Assembly: GCA_016235255.1 (NCBI GenBank)
Contig: JACRLM010000041.1
Span: 1-40,684 of the forward strand
Direction of reading: 5' to 3'
Source of the DNA: Nitrospinota bacterium
Lineage (GTDB): Bacteria > Nitrospinota_A > UBA7883 > JACRLM01
DNA length: 40,684 nt
Below, piece after piece: positions 24,983 to 31,713 of the stretch. Under the pieces are notes generated by a model. The model saw nothing but the letters and a program-made list of their open reading frames with translations, had not been told where the DNA came from and searched no databases. Both the position numbers and the translations under genes were made by a program. Each line of letters starts with the position of its first letter. Within the stretch, counting starts at the first letter, position 1.

Positions 24983-25350
24983 TTTGCTTTCTTTCCCATG
25001 GATGAAGCCGGTTTTTTCCGTTCGGGGCAACACGCCTCCAGCGCGCCTGCCAACGCGCGAAGCTTGCCCGCCACCGCCGCCGTGTCCAGCCGGCAATAGA
25101 CCTCCCTCCCTTTTTTCTCGCATATCAAAATTCCCGAATCACGCAGCGCCCCCATGTGGCGGGAGACGACGGAAATGTCCAGATTCATTCCGTCCGCCGT
25201 TTCCGAAACGGTCAAGGGGCGCCCCGCCGAAGCGACCTTGGCCAGTATGGCGGCCCGGGAAGGGTCGCAAAGCGCCTTTAGCATCCGGAACGGCATGCCG
25301 CCGGCGTCAAACCCGCAACAGGCGTTCCCGGTCTTGTTTGTTTGCGTCAT
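24979..25350 (-). CDS. ArsR/SmtB-family metal-responsive regulator
   Basis: A 123-residue winged-helix repressor (MPFRMLKALCDPSRAAILAKV, TVSETADGMNLDISVVSRHMGALRDSGIL, KGREVYCRL). Candidate metal-thiol ligands are CC near residue 9-10, Cys in ALCDPSR and CC near the C-terminus. ALCDPSR is in the position of the ELCVCDL-type site but is not the classic motif, so the inducing metal (As(III), Hg(II) or other) is unknown. It overlaps hgcA by four bases, so it is co-transcribed and likely autoregulates arsR-hgcA-hgcB; arsR-like genes next to hgcAB are known from published genomes. ATG 25350 is placed by the promoter: it lies within a few bases of the predicted transcription start, and no Shine-Dalgarno sequence is seen. 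Confidence 0.88.
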   Translation of the reverse strand: MTQTNKTGNACCGFDAGGMPFRMLKALCDPSRAAILAKVASAGRPLTVSETADGMNLDISVVSRHMGALRDSGILICEKKGREVYCRLDTAAVAGKLRALAGALEACCPERKKPASSMGKKAK

Positions 25351-25385
25351 TGTGCAAATGTACAACTGTCCATGGCGGCTGTCAA
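25350..25385 (-). promoter_or_regulatory. arsR-hgcAB promoter with overlapping dyad operator
   Basis: On the minus strand TTGACA (25385-25380) and TACATT (25362-25357) are spaced by 17 bases. The dyad TTGTACATTTGCACAA (25365-25350), matching its reverse complement at 12 of 16 positions, covers the -10 and reaches the ATG, a natural ArsR operator position. The predicted start of transcription is at or next to the ATG, implying a leaderless mRNA. Confidence 0.7.
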
Positions 25386-25420
25386 GCATTTCTGAAAATG
25401 ATTTATATGCGCCACAGGCT

Positions 25421-25434
25421 GTCATCCGGATGAC
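25421..25434. promoter_or_regulatory. 14-base perfect palindrome between divergent promoters
   Basis: GTCATCCGGATGAC is its own reverse complement. It sits between the arsR promoter and the DUF599 promoter and could be a binding site for a dimeric regulator acting on either side. Chance occurrence cannot be excluded. Confidence 0.4.
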
Positions 25435-25444
25435 CGCTTCTTGG

Positions 25445-25473
25445 TTGAACATCTCCGGCACGTCTGATATAAG
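25445..25473 (+). promoter_or_regulatory. Promoter of the DUF599 gene
   Basis: TTGAAC (25445-25450) and TATAAG (25468-25473) are spaced by 17 bases, 26 bases before the TTG start. Confidence 0.55.
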
Positions 25474-25498
25474 AATCACAGGACATCAATAACGGCGG

Positions 25499-26188
25499 TT
25501 GATTTTGAGACATCTCCCCGGTTATTTCGCCATATTAGGCGGGCAGGACGGCGCATATTTCGTCATGTCCTCCGTTCTGCTTGCGGCATACCATGTATAT
25601 CTGCGCATCCGGATCGCAAAAGATCCCGGCTACACCATACAGTCGGTCAACTTCAAGGCACGGGCCTTGTGGGTGGAACGGATCATGAAAAGCGGCGAGG
25701 ACGGGGTGCTGGCGGTGCAGACCCTGCGAAACTCCACCATGGCCGCCACGCTCATGGCGTCAACCTCCGTGATACTGGTGATAGGCGTGCTCACGCTCAG
25801 CGGCCAGGGGGACAAGCTTGGCGCCACATGGCATGTATTGAACCCGGGGGACATAAGCGCGGAAATATGGCTGCTAAAGCTGATTATGGTGCTTCTTTGC
25901 TTCTTCACGGCCTTTTTCAGCTTTTCGCTTTCGGTCCGCATGTTCAACCATGTGGGATACCTCATCAACGTCCCCCTTTCCATGGGCCAAAGTCTGATTT
26001 CGGCGGAATACGTGGCCGTTTACTTAAACCAGGCGGGGAAGTATTACAGCGTGGGGATGCGGGCTTTCTACTTTTCCGTCCCGCTCATTTTCTGGCTGTT
26101 CGGGCCGCAGTTCATGCTCTCGGCCACCATCGCCCTGATCGTGGCGCTTTACAGAATTGACAGGGCGCCAACAAGCACGGCGGATTAA
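25499..26188 (+). CDS. DUF599 family membrane protein
   Basis: A 229-residue inner-membrane protein of the DUF599 (PF04654) family, of unknown function. Hydrophobic segments lie at about 15-33, 80-102, 124-145 and 188-215; family hallmarks are AAYHVYLRI, the RALWVERIM...VQTLRNSTMAATLMASTS stretch and FFSFSLSVRMFNHVGYLINVP. The TTG start has no strong ribosome site (AGGAC 14 bases away), and an ATG at 25565 is possible but would cut into the first membrane segment. It is transcribed divergently from arsR-hgcAB and may share a control region, but there is no evidence that it works with them. Confidence 0.8.
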   Translation: MILRHLPGYFAILGGQDGAYFVMSSVLLAAYHVYLRIRIAKDPGYTIQSVNFKARALWVERIMKSGEDGVLAVQTLRNSTMAATLMASTSVILVIGVLTLSGQGDKLGATWHVLNPGDISAEIWLLKLIMVLLCFFTAFFSFSLSVRMFNHVGYLINVPLSMGQSLISAEYVAVYLNQAGKYYSVGMRAFYFSVPLIFWLFGPQFMLSATIALIVALYRIDRAPTSTAD

Positions 26189-26223
26189 GGCCGGTTAAAA
26201 TGGAAAAAGACGGGACTTGTCTC

Positions 26224-27330
26224 TTAACTCCGCGTCTCCGTGTCTTTCTGGTCCATCGGCGCCCTCTCCCCGCTGTTTTTTTCAATACGGGCCATCTTCT
26301 CCTCGTATTCCTTCTGGTTCATCACGTCCAGGTCCCACCGGGTGACCTTCACCGCAAGCTTCACGTTCACCCCTCTTTTGCCTATGGCCAGGGAAAGCTC
26401 CCCGTCCGGCACGATCACGTCGGCGAACTTTATCTTGTCCGACGGAAGCACCTTCATGCTCTTGGCCGGGGCGAGCGCGGCGGTGATCAGCTTTTTCGGG
26501 TCTTCGCTCCAGCCGATGATGTCTATTTTCTCGCCGGAAAGCTCCTTCATCACAGGCTTTATCCGCGCCCCGTGTGGCCCGATGCACGCCCCCACCGGGT
26601 CTATATCATGCTTCCTGCTTTTCACCACCACTTTGGACCTGCCAGAACCGTCCCGGGCCACATTGACTACTTCCACAGTGCCGTCGGCCAGTTCCGGAGA
26701 TTCATTTTCCATCAATTTTGTCAACAGGTTAGGATGTATACGTGAAAGTGTTATCATAGGTTCACGCCGACCTTCCGCCACCTCCGCTATGGCAAGTTTC
26801 ACGTGCCTTCCGCGCTCAAACCTGTCGTTTGCAAGCTGTTCGGAATGGGGGACCACCCCTTCAAGCTCGCCAAGCTCGAACACAAGCCCCGCGTCGGTCT
26901 TGCGTATGAACCTGGCGGTGACCACCTGCCCCTTACGGGCGCTGTATGAAAGGAAAAGGTGGTGCAGTTCCGCCTCCCTCCCCTTTTTGTGAATCATCTG
27001 GCGCACCGATTGCGCCGCTATCCGCCCCAGGTCCTCCATCTCCACCCGGTTTTTCACGGTAGAACCGACGGACGCCTCCGGGGCTATCATCACAGCCCTG
27101 TCCAGCGATATCTGCAACGACGGATCGGACGGCTCCTCGGCCACTTCCAGTATCTCGTAAAGCTCGAACTCCCCCCTGGCCCGGTCGAACCGGACTTCGA
27201 GGTTCTCCCTGTTCAGCCGTTTGACGGCGACGATTTTCACCGCCTCCTCGATGACCGCCACAAGATCGTCCACCTTCATGGACCGCTCGTCGGCCACCCC
27301 CTTCAACGCGTTCAACAATTCGGATGTCAT
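26224..27330 (-). CDS. nusA: Transcription termination/antitermination factor NusA
   Basis: RNA polymerase-associated factor governing pausing, termination and antitermination. The 368-residue protein has the N-terminal RNAP-binding domain (1-125), S1 domain (about 130-200: GQVVTARFIRKTDAGLVFELGELEGVVPHSEQ), KH1 (DPVGACIGPHGARIKPVMKELSGEKIDIIGWSED) and KH2 (LSLAIGKRGVNVKLAVKVT). It ends soon after KH2, without the acidic repeats seen in proteobacteria. rimP is upstream, three bases from the start, as usual; but infB, which normally follows, is absent and the neighbour is a convergent membrane-protein gene. The final codons resemble the CCACAGAG-type repeat sequence. Confidence 0.97.
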   Translation of the reverse strand: MTSELLNALKGVADERSMKVDDLVAVIEEAVKIVAVKRLNRENLEVRFDRARGEFELYEILEVAEEPSDPSLQISLDRAVMIAPEASVGSTVKNRVEMEDLGRIAAQSVRQMIHKKGREAELHHLFLSYSARKGQVVTARFIRKTDAGLVFELGELEGVVPHSEQLANDRFERGRHVKLAIAEVAEGRREPMITLSRIHPNLLTKLMENESPELADGTVEVVNVARDGSGRSKVVVKSRKHDIDPVGACIGPHGARIKPVMKELSGEKIDIIGWSEDPKKLITAALAPAKSMKVLPSDKIKFADVIVPDGELSLAIGKRGVNVKLAVKVTRWDLDVMNQKEYEEKMARIEKNSGERAPMDQKDTETRS

Positions 27331-27333
27331 ATT

Positions 27334-27801
27334 TTAAAACTCTATTTCCAGGTGCGCTTTTGCGACGTCCTGGTATGGGATGGTGAATATTTGCCCGTCT
27401 TTTTTCAGGGAAACGGTCACCCCTTTCTCGTCGGCGCTTGTGATGGTGGCCAGTATCTTGTTGGAACCGGCCAACTGTACGCGAAGCTTGAACGCCGCCA
27501 GCTTGCCTATGGCCCGGATGAAGTCCATCGGTTTTTTAAGGGGCCGTGTAAGCCCCGGGGAAGAGACTTCCAGCATGTAAGCTTCCGGGATCACGTCCTC
27601 CGAGTCCAGGGCCAGGCTTATCTGGCGCGACGCGCTGGCGCAATCCTCCACGTCCACCCCGCCCTCCTTGTCCACATACACCGCCAGCGTGCGCCTTCCG
27701 CCGCCGCCGCCGGCGAACTCCACGTCCCATAGTTCCAGCCCTTCGGCCTTCACGACGGGCTCGATAATGCCCCTGATTTTGTCCAGTATGTCCATTGTCA
27801 T
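27334..27801 (-). CDS. rimP: Ribosome maturation factor RimP
   Basis: Assists 30S subunit maturation. The 155-residue protein shows the family pattern: GLELWDVEFAGGGGGRTL-like strand, VYVDKEGGVDVEDCASASRQIS, and EVSSPGLTRPLKKPMDFIRAIG, with the C-terminal Sm-like domain. ATG 27801 or 27795 may start translation. It is the first gene of the rimP-nusA unit; the upstream gene is divergent and 204 bases away. Confidence 0.95.
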   Translation of the reverse strand: MTMDILDKIRGIIEPVVKAEGLELWDVEFAGGGGGRRTLAVYVDKEGGVDVEDCASASRQISLALDSEDVIPEAYMLEVSSPGLTRPLKKPMDFIRAIGKLAAFKLRVQLAGSNKILATITSADEKGVTVSLKKDGQIFTIPYQDVAKAHLEIEF

Positions 27802-28005
27802 AATCTGCGATCCAAAAAATAAAAAAAGTGGGCGAGAAACCTCGGTCCACTTGAAAATGCAAAACGCCTCAATTTCTTTTGATTATCCCACACGGGGCCG
27901 GGCGCGGCAAGGGGGGGTGGGGATTTTTCCGGCGGGCAACGTGGATTCTTCCGGTTTTGCGGCGGTGATGTTAGTATTGCTGGAAATTTAACTGGCGGTA
28001 AAACC

Positions 28006-28935
28006 ATGGCGACAAGTTCCATCGGGCACGTGCGGCAGGTGATGTACCACGTCATCGTAAACGGCCCCAAAAGCGTGCTGGACGTGGGGATCGGTTTCGG
28101 CCGGTGGGGATTTTTGTGCCGGGAGATGCTCGACGTATTCCCCGGCCGGGTGAAAAAGCAGGAATGGAAGACGCGGATCGAGGGGATCGAGGTGTATGAG
28201 CCATATCTGCAGGATCATCAGCGGTTCATATACGACAAGATCCATATCGGCAACGCCCGTGACGTGATAGCCACCCTCGGCCATTACGACATCGTGATAA
28301 TCGGCGACATGCTTGAACACCTTTCAAAGGACGACGCATGGGCCCTTTTCCACGGCGCCATGGAACGGGCGGACATGGGACTTGTATTAAACCTCCCAAT
28401 CGGCAAGGAATGGCTCCGCGCGACCGGGGGGGAGAACAAGTGGGAAGACCACCTTTCATGGTGGACACTGGACGAGTTCGCCGACTACCTTCCCCAGACC
28501 TATCTCACCAGGCTTGAAAACGGCATGGAACACGCGGCCATGTTCATTAGCTCCGCCGACTACAGGTATGTCCAGATGCTCACCCAGGCAGGGCAGGCCG
28601 AGCAGGCCGGAGATAGCGAAGAGGCGGTTTCGTTGTGCAAGTCGGCGGTGTCCATTTCGCCCAAACGGCCCGAAGCTTATATGACCGCCGCTGACATACT
28701 GCTCAACTCGGGGCTTGTGGGCGAGGCGGAGAAGATAATGATGGCCATGACGGTCAACGCTCCTGATTATCCACATGGCAGGATACTGCTGGCAAACCTT
28801 TACAACCTGAGCGGCAAAAAGGACAAGGCGACAGAACAGCTTCAGATTGTGGTCTCCATGCCCGGAGTGGACGAAGGGATCAAGACACAGGCGGCGGACC
28901 TGATCGCGGCGATACGGAAGGTGTCCAGCGCTTGA
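28006..28935 (+). CDS. Class I SAM-dependent methyltransferase with C-terminal TPR
   Basis: A 309-residue protein. Residues 1-185 are a Rossmann methyltransferase with SAM motif I VLDVGIGFGRWG (about 25-36), GIEVYEP (motif II acidic residue) and VIIGDMLEHLSKDDA (motif IV/post). Residues 190-305 are helical repeats (QAGDSEEAVSLCKSAVSISPKRPEAYMTAADI and LYNLSGKKDKATEQLQIVV), consistent with TPRs. Such fusions occur in polysaccharide and glycan-modification loci, but no substrate is indicated. The start ATG has GGCGGT upstream. It is followed by a 648-base structured region, so it is probably monocistronic. Confidence 0.75.
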   Translation: MATSSIGHVRQVMYHVIVNGPKSVLDVGIGFGRWGFLCREMLDVFPGRVKKQEWKTRIEGIEVYEPYLQDHQRFIYDKIHIGNARDVIATLGHYDIVIIGDMLEHLSKDDAWALFHGAMERADMGLVLNLPIGKEWLRATGGENKWEDHLSWWTLDEFADYLPQTYLTRLENGMEHAAMFISSADYRYVQMLTQAGQAEQAGDSEEAVSLCKSAVSISPKRPEAYMTAADILLNSGLVGEAEKIMMAMTVNAPDYPHGRILLANLYNLSGKKDKATEQLQIVVSMPGVDEGIKTQAADLIAAIRKVSSA

Positions 28936-29011
28936 TGCCGCACAAGCCGGGGCGGTTACCGCAAGCTTCCATACGCCTTCAAAAATATAAACCGTCCGTT
29001 TTGATGAGTCC

Positions 29012-29316
29012 GGGGTGACCGCCCTTGCGGGCTACAACACCCCGGACAGCGTTAAGATGCCCGCGCTCCCACAAAGTCCCCGGTTCCACGCTTTAAGAAT
29101 CCGTGGTCAGCGACCACGGGGAAGCGTACTTGAGACGACCACGGGGAAGCGTGCTTGAGACGACCACAGGAAGCGCACTTGAGACGACCACTGTGGGAAG
29201 CGCTAATAGAGGCGGCCACTGTGGGAAGCGCTGATAGAGACAACCAGCGTGTTTGCGGACAGCTAGCCCGGTTGAACGCTCACCGGGGTGTTGTAGCCCG
29301 CAAGGACGGTCACCCC
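29012..29316. repeat. Structured repeat locus with 32-base inverted arms
   Basis: Left arm 29012-29043 begins GGGGTGACCGCCCTTGCGGG, and right arm 29285-29316 is its reverse complement with one mismatch. Each arm is itself bounded by GGGGTG/CACCCC. Inside are a perfect hairpin CCGTGGTC-AGC-GACCACGG (29101-29119) and a tandem array (29111-29240). A third GGGGTG...CACCCC hairpin with core GCGCGAAGCGC follows at about 29335-29368. No reading frame is conserved through the units. No gene is seen between 28936 and the polyprenyl synthase start apart from this structure and its promoter. Confidence 0.8.
29111..29240. repeat. Degenerate tandem repeat, five units of 24-28 bases
   Basis: Units start CGACCAC (or CGGCCAC) at 29111, 29136, 29161, 29185 and 29213. 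Each contains GGAAGCG and ends in a form of CTTGAGA or ATAGAGA. Unit length drifts from 25 to 28 bases, which rules out a coding repeat. A remnant CAACCAG follows at 29241. Confidence 0.85.
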
Positions 29317-29470
29317 GGTGTCTTACCGCTCGGCGGGGTGTTTGAGCGCGAAGCGCGTCACCCCGCCGTCGTATACGGCGGCAATTGCCGGCGGGACGCC
29401 GGCGCTGCAAAAGTCCAGACCACGTGGAAGCTTTGAACAAGGGCCGAGTGGACTTCATTCTTACGTTTCC

Positions 29471-29499
29471 TTGACACTTCCATACCCCTAACGCATACT
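29471..29499 (+). promoter_or_regulatory. Promoter of the polyprenyl synthase operon
   Basis: TTGACA (29471-29476) and CATACT (29494-29499) are spaced by 17 bases. Transcription would start near 29506, about 78 bases before the chosen ATG. Confidence 0.55.
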
Positions 29500-29583
29500 T
29501 GATTGACCGGGTCTTACGGCAATAAACAACATTACGGTTCTTTTGTGAGCGAAACCACTCAGGCGGAAGGAAAGCGGGCCGCC

Positions 29584-30564
29584 ATGGACTTTAAAGAGGT
29601 CACCGTCCGTTACGCGGAAGACATGGCCCGGGTGGAAAAGGACATCCAGCGCCATTTTTCCTCCGACGTGGCGCTCATCCCGGCCGTTTCCGGCTATCTG
29701 ATCGGCGGCGGTGGCAAGCGTATCCGCCCGCTTCTGTTGATAGTCTCGTCCCGGCTTTGCGGATACACAGGCTCCACGCGCCAGATAACAAACTCCGTGG
29801 TGGCCGAATACATCCACGCCGCCACCCTGCTCCATGACGACGTGGTGGACGAGGCGGACACGCGCCGTGGCTCGGCCTCCGCCAACGCAAAATTCGGCAA
29901 CGAGGCCTCTGTGCTCGTCGGGGATTTCCTTTTCGCCAAATCGTTCGACCTGATGAGCGCCGACGGGGACATCCGGGTGATCCGCGCCATGTCCACCGCC
30001 ACAAAATGCCTGGCGGAAGGCGAAGTGCTCCAGCTTGTGAACACGTGCAACCTGGAGGTCTCCAACGAGGCGTACATGGACACCATATACAGAAAGACCG
30101 GCGCGCTGATAGAGGCGTGCTGCCGGGTTGGCGCCATGCTCGGCGGGGCGCAGGAGGAAAGGGAGAACGCCTTGGCCAGGTATGGAAAGAACATCGGCGT
30201 GGCCTTCCAGCTTGTGGACGACGCGCTAGACTACGTGGGCGAGGCAAAATCGTGGGGCAAACCGCTGGGGGCGGACCTTGTGGACGGCAAAGTCACCATG
30301 CCGCTGATCCACGCGCTTGCCGCGGCGAACGAAAGGGAGAACACGATCATCGCCGAGGCGATAGAGCAGGAAGGCTCCGCTTCGGACAAGCTTGGCGCAG
30401 TCATGCCAATCCTGGAAAAGCGCGGCTCCATTATCCACACGATGGACATGGCGAGGGACTATGCCGAGGAGGCCAAATCGGCAATCGCTTCCCTGTTCCC
30501 GCCGTCGGACCATCTGGAGGCTCTCCATTACATAGCCGAATATATCGTCAGCCGCAACGTATGA
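29584..30564 (+). CDS. Trans-polyprenyl diphosphate synthase
   Basis: Builds long-chain isoprenoid diphosphates for quinone side chains. The 326-residue protein has the family motifs GGKRIRPLL, the first Asp-rich motif LLHDDVVDEADTRRG, GDFLFAKSFDL, and the second Asp-rich motif FQLVDDALDY, followed by GKPLGADLVDGKVTMPLIHAL. It most resembles octaprenyl/solanesyl synthases (IspB type); product length is not predictable by eye. ATG 29584 with GGAAGGAAAG nine bases upstream is chosen over an open TTG at 29503 because it gives the usual N-terminus (DFKEVTVRYAEDMARVE). The NeuB-like gene begins 18 bases downstream. Confidence 0.9.
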   Translation: MDFKEVTVRYAEDMARVEKDIQRHFSSDVALIPAVSGYLIGGGGKRIRPLLLIVSSRLCGYTGSTRQITNSVVAEYIHAATLLHDDVVDEADTRRGSASANAKFGNEASVLVGDFLFAKSFDLMSADGDIRVIRAMSTATKCLAEGEVLQLVNTCNLEVSNEAYMDTIYRKTGALIEACCRVGAMLGGAQEERENALARYGKNIGVAFQLVDDALDYVGEAKSWGKPLGADLVDGKVTMPLIHALAAANERENTIIAEAIEQEGSASDKLGAVMPILEKRGSIIHTMDMARDYAEEAKSAIASLFPPSDHLEALHYIAEYIVSRNV

Positions 30565-30582
30565 TATGACACGGTCCGCAAA

Positions 30583-31530
30583 ATGGCCCTGGTAATAGCC
30601 GAAATCGGCTTTTCCCACGGAGGGGACATAGACCTTGCCATCCGCATGATCGAGGCGGCGTCGGGAGCCGGGGCGGACGCCGTCAAATTCCAGTCATTTT
30701 TCGCGGACGACCTTTATTTCCCGGATCACGAGCTATATCCGATTTTCAAGGCGGGGGAAATATCCGTGGCGGCGCATGCGGCCTTAAAGAACGCGGCGGA
30801 CGCCAATGGGATCGGTTTCCTGTCCACCCCCTTCAGCCCGTACTGGGTGGACGTGCTGGACAAACTGTCGCCCATGGGCTTTAAGATCGCCTCCATGGAC
30901 ATCAATAATCCGGTGTTGCTCAAGGCCGTGGCGGCCAAGGGGCGCGAGGTGTTCATTTCCACCGGCGCTTCGGACATAGAGGAAGCGGCCCGGGCCGTGC
31001 GGATATTGCGCGACGGAGGGGCAAGCGAGGTGTGCGTGATGCACTGCGTGTCCAACTATCCCACAGACCCGCAGGACGTGGCGCTGTATATGATCCCGAA
31101 ACTCCGGGCCGAGCTTGGAACGCCGGTGGGATTTTCCGACCACACGCTGGGGGTGAACGCGGCGGTGGCGGCGGCGGCGCTGGGGGCGGAGGCCATCGAG
31201 AAACATTTCACCTTAGACAAAAACCTCCCCGGGCCGGACCACAAGATATCCGCCGATCCGGAAGAAATGGCCCGGTTGGTGAAGGCCGTGAAGGACCTGG
31301 AACTGGAGATGGACGCATTTTCCGCGGATCATCACGCGGCCCGGGCCGACGCCGGAAAGAAAAAGGGGATGCGGCGCGGAATCTACGCCGGGCGTAACAT
31401 AGCCGCCGGGGAAACCGTGACCCTTGATTGTTTGAAACTAGTACGGCCGCAGATCACCCCGCTTGAAAGGCTGGACGAGTTTCTCGGCAAGCCCGCCCCC
31501 CGTGCATACAAGGCCGGGGAAAGCCTGTAG
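30583..31530 (+). CDS. NeuB-family sialic/nonulosonic acid synthase
   Basis: Condenses phosphoenolpyruvate with an N-acyl hexosamine to form a nine-carbon sugar acid. The 315-residue protein has the NeuB barrel motifs AEIGFSHGGD, DAVKFQSF, FLSTPFS, KIASMDINNP, ISTGAS, HCVSNYPT, GFSDHT and GAEAIEKHFTLDKNLPGPDHKIS, followed by a C-terminal SAF (antifreeze-like) domain (RRGIYAGRNIAAGETVTLDCLKLVRP). It may act on ManNAc, legionaminic or pseudaminic precursors; no CMP-sugar synthetase or epimerase is nearby. The gene is slightly shorter than the usual 340-350 residues. It is the last gene before a palindromic repeat. Confidence 0.85.
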   Translation: MALVIAEIGFSHGGDIDLAIRMIEAASGAGADAVKFQSFFADDLYFPDHELYPIFKAGEISVAAHAALKNAADANGIGFLSTPFSPYWVDVLDKLSPMGFKIASMDINNPVLLKAVAAKGREVFISTGASDIEEAARAVRILRDGGASEVCVMHCVSNYPTDPQDVALYMIPKLRAELGTPVGFSDHTLGVNAAVAAAALGAEAIEKHFTLDKNLPGPDHKISADPEEMARLVKAVKDLELEMDAFSADHHAARADAGKKKGMRRGIYAGRNIAAGETVTLDCLKLVRPQITPLERLDEFLGKPAPRAYKAGESL

Positions 31531-31547
31531 CGGGGAAAAGAATTTTA

Positions 31548-31629
31548 ACCACAGAGTCACAGAGACACAGAGATAAGAATTAATTCTTATCTTCATTTCT
31601 TTACCTGTGTGTCTCTGTGACTCTGCGGT
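31548..31629. repeat. CCACAGAG-family inverted repeat, copy 3
   Basis: ACCACAGAGTCACAGAGACA (from 31548) faces CTGTGTGTCTCTGTGACTCT...GGT (31605-31629). Inside is a 22-base perfect palindrome at 31571-31592 with core GAATTAATTC. The hairpin lies between the NeuB-like gene and the protease gene and may end transcription of the former. Confidence 0.75.
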
Positions 31630-31713
31630 AAATCAGTCCTTTCCCTTTGCCTGTTGAATCGGGCGCCTTGCATGGCTTACCATAGGCCAGCCGGTAATTT
31701 TCTGGAGAAGCCG

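Noticed and set aside
24983..25123. 47-codon N-terminal extension of HgcA
   Set aside because: It lies within arsR in another frame, is Gly/Arg-rich and lacks a ribosome site; the ATGA junction gives a better start.
29111..29240. CRISPR array
   Set aside because: Units are contiguous, drift from 24 to 28 bases, and have no unique spacers; no cas genes are present.
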